Assembly (NCBI GenBank): GCA_964552675.1
Contig: CAZKHJ010000009.1
Span: forward strand, 1 to 64,000
Length of the DNA: 64,000 bases
Origin: Sulfurimicrobium sp964552675
GTDB lineage: Bacteria; Pseudomonadota; Gammaproteobacteria; Burkholderiales; Sulfuricellaceae
Reading direction: 5' to 3'
Shown in pieces: positions 15,936-25,185 of the stretch; positions within the stretch are counted from its first letter, which is position 1; each line of letters opens with the position of its first letter. Made by a program: the position numbers and the translations under genes. The notes beneath the pieces are model-generated. The model was not told the DNA's origin, searched no databases, and saw only the letters and a program-made list of their open reading frames with translations.

Positions 15936-17501
15936 TTATACCTTGAAGCGGTTTACAGTATTTCTCAAATTGTGCGCCATGTCTTCCAGTTCGCTGGATG
16001 CGGCGAGGGTCTGGTTGATGGCGACACTGTTGTTGTCGGTGATGGCCGTGATTTTTTCCACGTTGCGGCTGATCTCTGCGCTGGCATGGACCTCTTCATC
16101 GGTTGCGGCGGCAATGTTGCCCACGCCCTCGCTGACATTCCTGACGGTTTCACCCGATTCGGCCAGCACCATGGCCAGATTCTCCATCGCCTCCTGGCTG
16201 TTGGCAAGGTGTGCCAGGCCACTGTTGATGGATTCGTCCACACCGCTGGAGTGTTGCGATATCTCGTGGGTGAGATTGTCGATTTCCCTGGCGGCGGAGG
16301 CGGATTTTTCTGCCAGCTTTCTCACTTCATCGGCTACCACGGCGAAGCCGCGCCCCTGTTCGCCCGCCCGTGCCGCTTCGATGGCGGCATTGAGGGCGAG
16401 CAGGTTGGTCTGGTCGGCAATGTCACGCACATGCTTGGTCATCTGGCGGATGCTCTGGGTGCTGTTGACGAACTGCGATACCTTGCCGGCAATGTCACGC
16501 ACCGCCTGTTCCACCAGGTCGATTTCACCGAGCAGCGCGGAGACGCTCTCGTTGCCGTGATGGGTGCTGTCGAGGCTTTCCCGCGCGATATTCAGTACGC
16601 TCTGGGTGGTTTCCGCCACCGATGCCAGGCTGGCGGTCATCTGCTCCAGCGCGGTGGATACGGCAGTCACTTCATCCTGGGTCGATGCGTTCTGGCTGGC
16701 CTGGCTGGACAGGGAAGCCAGTTGGGCAGCCGACTGTGACATTTTCTGTGCATTGGCGATGACTTCGCCGTTGATGCCGCGGAAAGCCAATACCAGTGCA
16801 TTGAGTGCCTGGGCGACCTGGCCGATTTCGTCATCCTTGAACATTCTGGCGCGCAAACTCAGGTCTTCGTTGCCCTGGATGGCGATGATGGTGTTTTCCA
16901 GGTCGTTGAGTGGAACGACCACGGCGCGCACGATGAACAGGCCGAGAATGCCGGCCAGTGCCAGATTGAGGACGGCCAGGCCGATGCCGCCCAGGCCGAA
17001 GACAGTGGAAATGCTGGAAATCAGGGCAAATAGCACGATCATGCCGATCAGGCGGGTTTTGATGCTGAGCGCTGGCCGTTTTGGCTTGCTTTTTCCTGCA
17101 TTCATCCGGGCATACAGTTCTTCCGCATCCCTGACCTGGTTTCGGCTGGGTTTGGTGCGCACCGAGAGGTAGCCGGTGATTTTGCCATGTTCGGTAATGG
17201 GGGTGGCGTTGGCTTCGACCCAGTAATAATCGCCGTTCTTGCAGCGGTTCTTGACAATGCCGTGCCACAGCTTGCCGGCCTGAACATGTTTCCACAGATC
17301 GGCAAAGGCCGCCGGTGGCATGTCCGGGTGGCGCACGATATTGTGGGATTTGCCAAGCAGTTCGCTTTCGCTATAGCCGCTGACCTCAATAAAATCGGCG
17401 TTGGCATAAGTAATCACGCCGCGCGTGTCGGTTTTCGAAATCAATACCGCGCTGTCTCGGTATGTCATTTCGCTGGTGGTAACCGGCAGGTTTTTTTTCA
17501 T
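15936..17501 (-). CDS. PAS-containing methyl-accepting chemotaxis protein (Aer-like)
   Basis: This 521-residue receptor begins with a cytoplasmic PAS domain (about 10-125: SKTDTRGVITYANADFIEVS, YWVEANATPI), as in the redox sensor Aer. Two closely spaced hydrophobic segments follow (about 150-195), then HAMP and the signalling domain with hairpin tip AGEQGRGFAVVADEVRKLAE. It would report an internal signal such as redox state or oxygen to CheA. No C-terminal CheR-tethering pentapeptide is visible, as in Aer. I place the start at 17501 because the ATG follows AGGGGGAAACAGC. An ATG 20 codons upstream lacks a ribosome site and family support. Confidence 0.9.
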   Translation of the reverse strand: MKKNLPVTTSEMTYRDSAVLISKTDTRGVITYANADFIEVSGYSESELLGKSHNIVRHPDMPPAAFADLWKHVQAGKLWHGIVKNRCKNGDYYWVEANATPITEHGKITGYLSVRTKPSRNQVRDAEELYARMNAGKSKPKRPALSIKTRLIGMIVLFALISSISTVFGLGGIGLAVLNLALAGILGLFIVRAVVVPLNDLENTIIAIQGNEDLSLRARMFKDDEIGQVAQALNALVLAFRGINGEVIANAQKMSQSAAQLASLSSQASQNASTQDEVTAVSTALEQMTASLASVAETTQSVLNIARESLDSTHHGNESVSALLGEIDLVEQAVRDIAGKVSQFVNSTQSIRQMTKHVRDIADQTNLLALNAAIEAARAGEQGRGFAVVADEVRKLAEKSASAAREIDNLTHEISQHSSGVDESINSGLAHLANSQEAMENLAMVLAESGETVRNVSEGVGNIAAATDEEVHASAEISRNVEKITAITDNNSVAINQTLAASSELEDMAHNLRNTVNRFKV

Positions 17502-17664
17502 TGCTGTTTCCCCCTTGGAATTTTTATGCCGGAAATCGTTATTTGAAGAAGTTAACGGCAAAAAAAGCTACGGTCAAGTTCATTTGAATACTCCGATATC
17601 TTTGTGGGATGCCATTTATTCTGCTTTATCCGTATCTGCTTTGGCCTGATGAAATCCTTCAATG

Positions 17665-19317
17665 TCAAATTCTGAAGCGGCCCACGATCACATTCAGGTT
17701 GCCGGCGAGTTGCTCCAGGTGATGTGCGGCCTGCGAGGTTTCGTTGCTGGCCAGGCTGTTGGCTTCTGTCATTTCGGCGATATTTTCCACATGCCGGGCA
17801 ATTTCGTGGGCGGCCGTGCGCTGTTCCCTTACCGAAGCCGTAATATTGTCAACCCCATTGGTCGCGCTTGAAACCGAGCTGTTCGCTTCAGCCAGAACCA
17901 TGGCCACATTTTCAAGGAAATCCTGGCTGGAACGCAGTGAGGCCTGTCCGCGTGTGATGGCATGTTCCACACCGACGGACTGGTTGTTCAGGGTCTGGGT
18001 GACAGCGTCAATCTGGCTTGCCGACTGTGCCGATTTTTCTGCCAGTTTGCGCACCTCGTCCGCCACCACGGCAAAGCCGCGCCCCTGTTCGCCCGCCCGG
18101 GCGGCTTCGATGGCGGCATTGAGGGCGAGCAGATTGGTCTGTTCGGCAATGTCCCTGACCTGTTTGGTCATGCTGGTGATGGTATTGGTGCTGTGGACGA
18201 ATTCCGTTACCGCGCCGGCGATTTCATCCACCGCGGTTTCGACTTCGCTAACTTCGCCAATCAGTTCGGACAGGCTGATATTGCCCTTGGCGGTTTCCTC
18301 CAGGCTGTTCTGCGCCATCTGGCGCACTTCCTCGGCGTTTTCTGCCACCGATGAGACGCTGACCGTCATTTCCTCCACCGCGGCAGCGGTGCTGGCAGCG
18401 GCCTCGCTTTGCTGGTTCGATCCCTGGGCAACGCTGTTTGCGGTAGCGGAAAGTTCGGTGGACGCTTCGGCCAGCTGTTCCGAGCTGGCGTGAACTTCCT
18501 GGATGATTTCCTGGAAGGTGGCGGCCAGGCCGTTGAATGCCTGTGCTGCCTGGGCGATTTCGTCGGTGCCGCGGACCGGGGCGCGCAGGGTCAGATTGCT
18601 GTTGCCTTGCATGCTGGTAATGGCCTGGCGCAGTTCGGTGATGGAGCGGGAAATGCCGCTGATGATGAAATAGGCGGCAAGCAGGCCCAGCGCGATACCG
18701 CCGGCGATGCCGGCGATAGTGAGGTTGCGGATGAGAGCGAAATTGCGTTTGGCGGTTTCGTTTTCATCCCTGGCGCTGTTGACCATGTGCTGGAACAGCT
18801 CGTTGCGTGTGTCGTTGGCGGCTTCGAAGGCGGGGTTGATGACCTGCAGGGTCAGGCGCGAAGCTTCGTCGTATTTCCCGGCCAGAATGGCGGTGCGCGT
18901 GGGCAGCAGACCCATGCCCACGTATTTCTTGCGCTCTTCGGCATGGCGCTCGGCCAGTTGCAGCATTTCCGGGCTTAACTGGTTGGCCTTGAATTGCTGC
19001 CACAGACGGGTGATTTCCTCGATATTCTGGGTTACCTGGTCGGTGTGCTGGGTGACGGCGTGGTCGTGCAGCTTGTTGTTGGGGTTGCTAGGGTCATGCT
19101 GCAGTGCCAGGAGAAGCTGGACGCGGTTATTGGTCATCAGCTGGCCGATTTTGATCAGCTGTATGGTGGGAACCATTTTTCCTTCATAGGTTTCCTCCAG
19201 TGCATCCTGAAAATGGTGTACCACCAGCAGGCCGGTGGTGCCGCTGCCTACCAGCAGCATGGACATGAAGCCGGCAAGCAGGATGAGGCGGGTGCGGATG
19301 GTCAGGTGGCTGAACAT
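17665..19317 (-). CDS. Methyl-accepting chemotaxis protein with periplasmic 4-helix sensor
   Basis: The 550-residue receptor has a first membrane helix at about 8-32 (LILLAGFMSMLLVGSGTTGL), a helical periplasmic domain to about residue 190, and a second membrane helix (IAGIAGGIALGLLAAYFII). HAMP and a signalling domain with AGEQGRGFAVVADEVRKLAE complete it. The periplasmic part resembles the 4HB_MCP/Tar family, but the ligand cannot be predicted. No CheR pentapeptide is seen at the C-terminus. It is divergent from fleS and is the first gene of the minus-strand chemotaxis block, with AGGAGATTCTCC before the ATG. Confidence 0.92.
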   Translation of the reverse strand: MFSHLTIRTRLILLAGFMSMLLVGSGTTGLLVVHHFQDALEETYEGKMVPTIQLIKIGQLMTNNRVQLLLALQHDPSNPNNKLHDHAVTQHTDQVTQNIEEITRLWQQFKANQLSPEMLQLAERHAEERKKYVGMGLLPTRTAILAGKYDEASRLTLQVINPAFEAANDTRNELFQHMVNSARDENETAKRNFALIRNLTIAGIAGGIALGLLAAYFIISGISRSITELRQAITSMQGNSNLTLRAPVRGTDEIAQAAQAFNGLAATFQEIIQEVHASSEQLAEASTELSATANSVAQGSNQQSEAAASTAAAVEEMTVSVSSVAENAEEVRQMAQNSLEETAKGNISLSELIGEVSEVETAVDEIAGAVTEFVHSTNTITSMTKQVRDIAEQTNLLALNAAIEAARAGEQGRGFAVVADEVRKLAEKSAQSASQIDAVTQTLNNQSVGVEHAITRGQASLRSSQDFLENVAMVLAEANSSVSSATNGVDNITASVREQRTAAHEIARHVENIAEMTEANSLASNETSQAAHHLEQLAGNLNVIVGRFRI

Positions 19318-19369
19318 GTTGGGAGAATCTCCTGTTTTGTATTTGTAGTTTTGCCATGATGCTTTGAAT

Positions 19370-19418
19370 CAGTCAAAACGCTAGGTCTATTGTAGTGGAT
19401 TCCCCTATGCAGTCAAAA
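19370..19418. repeat. Direct repeat CAGTCAAAA, 40-bp spacing
   Basis: Two identical 9-mers at 19370-19378 and 19410-19418 lie in the divergent spacer between the MCP gene and fleS. Their starts are exactly 40 bp apart, close to four helical turns. This could be a regulator's paired binding site, or chance. Confidence 0.35.
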
Positions 19419-19442
19419 TGTGCCTGATGTGCCGGCATGGTG

Positions 19443-19473
19443 CTGACGGATATGCTGTTGCTTCACGTATAAT
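19443..19473 (+). promoter_or_regulatory. Candidate sigma-70 promoter for fleSR
   Basis: A perfect TATAAT lies at 19468-19473, about 30 bases before the fleS start. The best -35 match, CTGACG (19443-19448), is 19 bases upstream, which is long. The call rests mainly on the -10 box and its position. Confidence 0.4.
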
Positions 19474-19503
19474 CGCCGCTTTAGAACTGGCTGGGGTGAC
19501 TTT

Positions 19504-20685
19504 TTGTCCGAGCGCGCCAAACATGTTAGTCCGCAGGAGCTGGAACAGGCATTCAGCCTGTTCAATGAAGCCTCTGCGCAGCTCACGGGTGCCTATCATG
19601 AACTGCAGGGGCAGGTGGAGCGCCTGACCAGTGAGCTTGCCGTGGCTAATGGGGAGTTGCGTCGCCAGTTTCTGGAAAAAGAGGCGTTGTCGCAGCGCCT
19701 TGCCCTGCTGCTGGCAGCATTGCCAGCGGGCGTGGTAGTGGTGGATGGCGCTGGCATGGTGCGCGAAGTGAATGCGGCAGCAGTGCGCATGCTGGGGGAT
19801 GGTTTGCTGGGCCAGGCATGGGAGGATGTGGTGGTGCACCATTTGCGCCAGGCTGCGACACCTCATGAATGGGAGATGACAGCGGCCGATGGAACGACAT
19901 GCCGGCTGAATGTTTCCATCAGTCCGCTGGATGCTGATGGCGGCAGGATCGTGTTGCTGCACGACGTGACCGAGGCCTATCAGATGGAACAGGCCTTGCA
20001 GCGACACCAGCGCCTGTCGGCGATGGGCGAGATGGCGGCCGGACTGGCGCATCAGTTGCGCACGCCGCTGGCAACAGCGTTGCTTTATGCCGCCAATCTG
20101 ACCAGGCCTGTTCTGGCTGAAGCGGAACGTATCCGTTTTTCCGAGAAAATACTGGCGCGTTTGCGCCATCTGGAGCAATTGATTCAGGATATGCTGTCGT
20201 TCGTCAAGGGACAGGGTGGCGAGCGGGAGGTGCTGCCGGCAAGCGCCCTTCTGGTTGAGTTGCGGCAGATCATCGAGCCGCAGATGGCGCAGCAGGGCGT
20301 GGTTTTTGAGATGGACGACCATAGTTCGGGCTGTGCCCTGCGTGGTGACCGCAAGGCGCTGATTGGCGCCCTGGCGAATTTGCTGGAAAATGCCCTGCAA
20401 GCATGCGCTGCGGGGGGGGAAGTGTCGTTGCGGGCGGATATGACGGAGCCGGGCTGGTTGACACTGACAGTCAGCGATACGGGGCGCGGCTTTGATGCCG
20501 CACTGGCAGACAGGCTGTTCGAGCCGTTCTTTACCACCCGTATCGAGGGTACCGGCCTGGGCCTGGCGATTGTGCGCGGTGTGGCCGAAGCGCATGGGGG
20601 CTCGGTCGAGGCGCATTCCATTTTGGGCGAGGGGAGCGAGTTTGTGCTCAAGCTGCCCGCCATGAATTCAGGTCATTCAGGATGA
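19504..20685 (+). CDS. fleS: FleS-like PAS sensor histidine kinase
   Basis: The 393-residue soluble kinase has a coiled N-terminus (about 10-65), a PAS domain (LLAALPAGVVVVDGAGMVRE) and a HisKA H-box (GEMAAGLAHQLRTPL). The ATPase domain has ENALQACAAGG, DTGRGF and GTGLGLAIV. No membrane segment is visible. The combination with the downstream NtrC-type regulator and the fliE operon matches FleS/FlrB, which phosphorylates FleR/FlrC to switch on sigma-54 flagellar genes. The start is a TTG at 19504 preceded by GGGGTGA. fleR begins inside its stop codon (ATGA). Confidence 0.85.
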   Translation: MSERAKHVSPQELEQAFSLFNEASAQLTGAYHELQGQVERLTSELAVANGELRRQFLEKEALSQRLALLLAALPAGVVVVDGAGMVREVNAAAVRMLGDGLLGQAWEDVVVHHLRQAATPHEWEMTAADGTTCRLNVSISPLDADGGRIVLLHDVTEAYQMEQALQRHQRLSAMGEMAAGLAHQLRTPLATALLYAANLTRPVLAEAERIRFSEKILARLRHLEQLIQDMLSFVKGQGGEREVLPASALLVELRQIIEPQMAQQGVVFEMDDHSSGCALRGDRKALIGALANLLENALQACAAGGEVSLRADMTEPGWLTLTVSDTGRGFDAALADRLFEPFFTTRIEGTGLGLAIVRGVAEAHGGSVEAHSILGEGSEFVLKLPAMNSGHSG

Positions 20686-22037
20686 GAGTGAAAACACTGC
20701 CGATTCTGGTTGTTGAGGATGATCGCGACCTGCGCGAGGCCTTGTGCGATACGCTGGCGCTGTCCGGTTATGAGGCAGTTGGCGTGGCGGACGGATCGGC
20801 GGCGCTGGCCGAACTGGCGCAGCGCACCGTGGGGCTGGTAGTGACGGATGTGCAGATGCAGCCAATGGATGGCCATGCCCTGTTGCGTGAAATCAAGTCG
20901 GCGTATCCATATCTGCCGGTGTTGCTGATGACTGCCTACGGCATGATAGACCGGGCAGTGGAGGCGATGCGCGCCGGGGCATGCAATTACATCACCAAGC
21001 CGTTCGAGCCCGACAGATTGCTGGCCGAAGTGGCATGTCACATGCTGCCCGCGCCGGTGGATGGGGAGAGCGAGGTGATTGCGGAAGACCCGCGTTCACG
21101 CGAGCTGTTTTCCCTGGCGCAGCGGGTGGCCGGAACGGTCGCTACTGTCATGATTACCGGCGAGAGCGGCACCGGCAAGGAGGTGGTGGCGCGCTATATT
21201 CATCGCCACTCGCCGCGCGCCACGGGGCCTTTTGTTGCAATCAACTGCGCGGCCATTCCCGAAAACCTGCTTGAAGCGACCCTGTTCGGCTATGAAAAGG
21301 GTGCATTTACCGGTGCGCAGCAGAGCCAGCCAGGCAAGTTCGAACAGGCCCAGGGCGGCACCCTGCTGCTTGACGAGGTATCGGAAATGCCGCTTGCCCT
21401 GCAGGCAAAACTGTTGCGCGTGTTGCAGGAGCGCGAGGTGGAGCGGGTTGGTGGACGCAAGCCGATTGCGCTGGATGTTCGCGTCCTGGCTACATCCAAT
21501 CGCGACCTTGCGGCCGAGGTGAAGCGTGGCGGATTCCGCGAGGATCTGTATTATCGGCTCAACGTATTTCCTCTTGCCATGCCCGCCTTGCGCGAGCGAC
21601 CGGCTGACATCCTGCCGCTGGCACGTCAGCTTGTCAGCCGGTTTGCTGCCAGCTTCGGACGCAAGGGCGTTTCCCTGTCTGAGGCGGCGGCAAGGCAATT
21701 GACGCGATATGGCTGGCCGGGTAACATCAGGGAGCTTGAGAACGTCATACAGCGCGCCCTGATTCTGGCGCCAGGGGATATGATAGAGCCGCTTCACCTG
21801 CATTTGCCCGATGTGGCGGCAATGGCGGAACCGGTAGTGAAGGCAGAAGAGTTGGCAAACCGGCCGCTGGACATGAAATCGCTGGAGCGGACTCATATTC
21901 TGGAGGCGCTGGCGGCAGTGAATGGTTCACGCAAACTGGCCGCGCAGCGCCTGGGTATGAGTGAGCGCACCTTGCGCTACAAGATGCAGCAGTACCGGGA
22001 AGAAAATGCTGTTCCAGGGCAGCTACGGGATGATTAG
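20682..22037 (+). CDS. fleR: FleR-like sigma-54-dependent response regulator
   Basis: The 451-residue NtrC-class protein has a receiver (VVEDDRD, phospho-acceptor in VVTDVQM, TKPFEP), then an AAA+ domain with Walker A GESGTGKE, the sigma-54 contact loop GAFTGA, Walker B LLLDEV and an arginine-finger region FREDLYYRLNVFP. A C-terminal Fis-type helix-turn-helix follows (NGSRKLAAQRLGMSERTLRY). FleR/FlrC activate mid-class flagellar promoters. The gene overlaps fleS by four bases, and its stop codon abuts a candidate sigma-54 promoter for fliE. Confidence 0.9.
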   Translation: MRVKTLPILVVEDDRDLREALCDTLALSGYEAVGVADGSAALAELAQRTVGLVVTDVQMQPMDGHALLREIKSAYPYLPVLLMTAYGMIDRAVEAMRAGACNYITKPFEPDRLLAEVACHMLPAPVDGESEVIAEDPRSRELFSLAQRVAGTVATVMITGESGTGKEVVARYIHRHSPRATGPFVAINCAAIPENLLEATLFGYEKGAFTGAQQSQPGKFEQAQGGTLLLDEVSEMPLALQAKLLRVLQEREVERVGGRKPIALDVRVLATSNRDLAAEVKRGGFREDLYYRLNVFPLAMPALRERPADILPLARQLVSRFAASFGRKGVSLSEAAARQLTRYGWPGNIRELENVIQRALILAPGDMIEPLHLHLPDVAAMAEPVVKAEELANRPLDMKSLERTHILEALAAVNGSRKLAAQRLGMSERTLRYKMQQYREENAVPGQLRDD

Positions 22038-22053
22038 GGTATGGTTTTTGCTT
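22036..22053 (+). promoter_or_regulatory. Candidate sigma-54 promoter upstream of fliE
   Basis: GG at 22038-22039 and GC at 22050-22051 are separated by exactly 10 bases, and the -12 element reads TTTGCT. The -24 element (AGGGTAT) departs from TGGCAC outside the GG. It overlaps the fleR stop and lies 36 bases before the fliE ATG. The adjacent GAFTGA-type activator supports the call. Confidence 0.5.
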
Positions 22054-22087
22054 GAGATTTGCATGAACTGATGCCGGAGAAATTAAG

Positions 22088-22405
22088 ATGAACATACAGG
22101 GAATTGACCAGCTTCTCAGCCAGATGCGCGCGACCGCAGCTGTTGCGGCGGGAGAAGGCACGCAGCAGGCGCCAGATGGCGGCGTCGATTTTTCCGCCAT
22201 GCTCAGGTCATCGATCGAGCAGGTGAACAATGCGCAGCAGACCTCATCTGAAATGGCGAAGAACTTCGAATTGGGCAAGACGGATGCCGGTCTGCAGGAC
22301 GTAATGGTTTCCCTGCAGAAGGCCAATATTTCTTTCCAGACCATGGTGCAGGTGCGCAACAAGCTGGTTTCCGCCTATCAAGACGTCATGAACATGCAGG
22401 TATGA
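22088..22405 (+). CDS. fliE: Flagellar hook-basal body protein FliE
   Basis: The 105-residue protein has the FliE pattern: a variable N-terminus, then MVSLQKANISFQTMVQVRNK and a C-terminal LVSAYQDVMNMQV. FliE joins the MS ring to the proximal rod and is exported early. The ATG at 22088 follows GGAGAAATTAAG. It is the first gene of fliEFGHIJK, downstream of fleSR and a candidate sigma-54 promoter. Confidence 0.95.
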   Translation: MNIQGIDQLLSQMRATAAVAAGEGTQQAPDGGVDFSAMLRSSIEQVNNAQQTSSEMAKNFELGKTDAGLQDVMVSLQKANISFQTMVQVRNKLVSAYQDVMNMQV

Positions 22406-22487
22406 CGTTTCTGGACGATTCACCGGAATATTGTATTTCTTCCTCCCTGGCGCTGATCGCGGGGGTTAATCGACTCAGAGTTCACCG

Positions 22488-24143
22488 ATGGCTGTAGCTG
22501 CCCAGGAAAAGGGTTTTGGCGGAATGCTGGACAGATTGGGCCAGTTGGGCAACCAGCAGAAACTGGGCCTGATATTCGGTATCGCCGCCATTATCGCCCT
22601 GGTGGCAGGCTCCTGGATGTGGTCCCAGACGCCCGATTACCGGGTGCTCTACAGCAACCTTTCCGATCGTGACGGCGGCGCTGTCATCGCCTCCCTGCAA
22701 CAGATGAATGTTCCCTACAAGATGGCGGATGGCGGCGGGGCCATTCTGGTGCCGTCCAACCAGGTTTACGAAATGCGCTTGCGCCTTGCGTCGCAGGGTC
22801 TGCCCAAGGGCAGCGTGGTGGGCTTTGAACTGATGGACGGACAGAAGCTCGGCATGAGCCAGTTTCAGGAACAGGTCAACTACCAGCGTGCCCTGGAGGG
22901 GGAAATCACCCGTTCCATCCAGTCGCTCTCCGCCGTCCAGGGTGCGCGGGTGCATCTTGCCATTCCCAAACCCTCGGTGTTCATTCGCGAGCAGCAGAAA
23001 CCCAGTGCTTCCGTCCTGCTCAGTCTTTACCCTGGCAGGAGCCTAGATGGTGCCCAGGTCAGTGGGATCGTGCACCTTATCGCCAGCAGCGTGCCCGAAT
23101 TGCCGGTAAAGAACGTGACGCTGGTGGACCAGAACGGCAATCTGCTGGTGGGGGCCGGTGAGGGAGCGGGTGCTCAGGCTGGTCTGGATCCCAGCCAGCT
23201 GGACTATTTGCACCAGGTGGAGCAGAGCTACGTCAAACGCATCGAATCCATCCTGACGCCGCTTCTCGGGCCGGGCAACGTCAGGGCTCAGGTGGTGGCC
23301 GATCTTGATTTTGTCATGATCGAGCAGACTGCCGAGACCTACAAGCCCAATCCGGCTCCTGGCGAGGCAGCGATCCGCAGCCAGCAATCCAGTGAAACCG
23401 TGGGTGATGCCGGCAAGCCGGCCAGCGGTGTGCCGGGCGCGTTGTCGAACCAGCCTCCGGGTGCCGCCAGTGCACCGATTACCGCAGCGGGGACACCGGC
23501 TGCCGGCGCTGCCGCTGCGGCCGCCAGCGGCCCTGGGGCTCACAAGGAATCCACGGTTAATTTTGAGGTGGATAAAACCATCCAGCATGTGCGCCAGCCT
23601 GTCGGCAACATAAAACGTCTTTCGGTGGCGGTGGTGGTGAATCATCGCAAGGCGGGAGGCAAGGATGCCAAGGCCAAGCCGCTTTCCGCCACGGAAATGG
23701 CCCAGCTGCAGAACCTGGTCAAGGAGGCCATGGGTTACAACCAGGCGCGTGGCGATACCCTGAATGTAGTCAATGCCGTATTCAGCGTTGGGGACGAGGA
23801 GGAAATTCCGGCGACGCCGTTGTGGAAAGATCCAGGCAACCTGGCGCTGGCCAAGGAGATTGGCAAGAATCTGCTGATTGCCGCATTGCTGTTCTATCTC
23901 GTGTTTGGCGTAATTCGCCCGATCCTGCGAGATCTGGCGCAACCCGTTCATGGCGGGGTTCATCACGCGGCCGAGGAGGGCGAAGAGGGCGAGGAAGTCG
24001 CGCAGATTTCGCCAGAGGCAATGGCACGGGCGGCACAGGCCGCAGGTTATGAAGAGAATCTCAAGGCTGCCAAGGAACTGGCCAAGCAGGATCCGCGCGT
24101 GGTCGCGAGCGTGGTGAAGGATTGGGTGGGGAGCGGGGAATGA
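22488..24143 (+). CDS. fliF: Flagellar MS-ring protein FliF
   Basis: The 551-residue protein has an N-terminal membrane helix at about 25-46 (LGLIFGIAAIIALVAGSWMW), the YscJ-like ring-building motifs (DYRVLYSNLSDRDGG), a Pro/Ala-rich periplasmic loop near 300-345, a second membrane helix (LLIAALLFYLVFGVIRPIL) and an acidic cytoplasmic tail that binds FliG. It forms the MS ring in the inner membrane and houses the export gate. An 82-bp gap separates it from fliE. Its stop overlaps fliG (ATGA). Confidence 0.96.
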   Translation: MAVAAQEKGFGGMLDRLGQLGNQQKLGLIFGIAAIIALVAGSWMWSQTPDYRVLYSNLSDRDGGAVIASLQQMNVPYKMADGGGAILVPSNQVYEMRLRLASQGLPKGSVVGFELMDGQKLGMSQFQEQVNYQRALEGEITRSIQSLSAVQGARVHLAIPKPSVFIREQQKPSASVLLSLYPGRSLDGAQVSGIVHLIASSVPELPVKNVTLVDQNGNLLVGAGEGAGAQAGLDPSQLDYLHQVEQSYVKRIESILTPLLGPGNVRAQVVADLDFVMIEQTAETYKPNPAPGEAAIRSQQSSETVGDAGKPASGVPGALSNQPPGAASAPITAAGTPAAGAAAAAASGPGAHKESTVNFEVDKTIQHVRQPVGNIKRLSVAVVVNHRKAGGKDAKAKPLSATEMAQLQNLVKEAMGYNQARGDTLNVVNAVFSVGDEEEIPATPLWKDPGNLALAKEIGKNLLIAALLFYLVFGVIRPILRDLAQPVHGGVHHAAEEGEEGEEVAQISPEAMARAAQAAGYEENLKAAKELAKQDPRVVASVVKDWVGSGE

Positions 24144-25135
24144 GCGACGAGGGTTTGCTCAAAAGCGCGATCCTGCTGATGTCCCTGGGCGAGGAAGAAG
24201 CGGCTGAAGTATTCAAGTTTCTTGGCCCCAAGGAAGTACAAAAAATCGGTTCGGCGATGGCGACCCTGAAAAACGTCAAGCGCGACCAGATCGAGGGCGT
24301 GCTCTACGATTTCCGCAAGGAAGCAGACGAGAAAACCACCGTCGGCATGGCCAACGACGAATACATCCGTTCTGTCCTGACCAAGGCCCTGGGCGGTGAA
24401 CGGGCGGGCCACCTGATCGACCGCATCCTCCAGGGGGGTGACACGGCGGGCATCGAGAGCCTGAAATGGATGGACGGCGCAGCCGTGGCCGAGCTGATCA
24501 AGAATGAGCATCCGCAGATCATTGCGACCATTCTGGTGCACCTGGATCGCGATCAGGCCAGCGAGGTGCTGAACTTTTTCACCGAGCGCCTGCGCAACGA
24601 TGTGATTCTGCGCATTGCTACGCTGGACGGCATTCAGCCGACAGCACTGAAGGAATTGAATGATGTGCTGACCAAGCTGCTGGCGGGCAATACCAATATC
24701 AAGAAAACCGCCATGGGCGGGGTGCGCGCCGCTGCGGAAATCCTCAACTTCATGGGTACGGCGAACGAAACGTCCGTCATCAACAGCGTGCGCGATTACG
24801 ATCCGGAGCTGGCGCAGGGCATTCAGGATGAAATGTTTGTGTTCGATAACCTGATGGATATAGACGACCGCTCGATCCAGTTGCTGTTGCGCGAGGTGCA
24901 GTCGGAATCCCTGATTCTCGCACTCAAGGGCGCAACGCCGGAATTGCGCGAAAAAATCTTCAAGAACATGTCCTCACGTGCCGCCGAAATGCTGCGCGAT
25001 GATCTTGAAGCCAAGGGCCCGGTACGCCTGTCCGAGGTCGAAGCCGAACAGAAGGAAATCCTCAAAATCGTGCGCCGTCTGGCGGACGAAGGCCAGATTG
25101 TGCTCGGAGGCAAGGGCGATGAGCAGATGGTCTGA
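24140..25135 (+). CDS. fliG: Flagellar motor switch protein FliG
   Basis: This 331-residue C-ring protein has an N-terminal FliF-binding domain (AILLMSLGEEEAAEVFKFL), the middle-domain EHPQ motif (NEHPQIIATILVHL) and the C-terminal torque domain with charged helix DDRSIQLLLREV and a later MSSRAAEMLRDDL. It couples stator movement to rotation and responds to FliM. I choose the ATG at 24140, which overlaps the fliF stop, over an ATG six codons upstream. Length is typical. Confidence 0.96.
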   Translation: MSDEGLLKSAILLMSLGEEEAAEVFKFLGPKEVQKIGSAMATLKNVKRDQIEGVLYDFRKEADEKTTVGMANDEYIRSVLTKALGGERAGHLIDRILQGGDTAGIESLKWMDGAAVAELIKNEHPQIIATILVHLDRDQASEVLNFFTERLRNDVILRIATLDGIQPTALKELNDVLTKLLAGNTNIKKTAMGGVRAAAEILNFMGTANETSVINSVRDYDPELAQGIQDEMFVFDNLMDIDDRSIQLLLREVQSESLILALKGATPELREKIFKNMSSRAAEMLRDDLEAKGPVRLSEVEAEQKEILKIVRRLADEGQIVLGGKGDEQMV

Positions 25136-25185
25136 TGGGCCTGAAAACGGCAATTTGAGCATCCTGGCCATACCGGCGGGCACCC

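Noticed and set aside
17502..17664. Sigma-28 promoter before the Aer-like gene
   Set aside because: A GCCGTTAA block resembles the -10 element, but the -35 region at the right distance does not fit.
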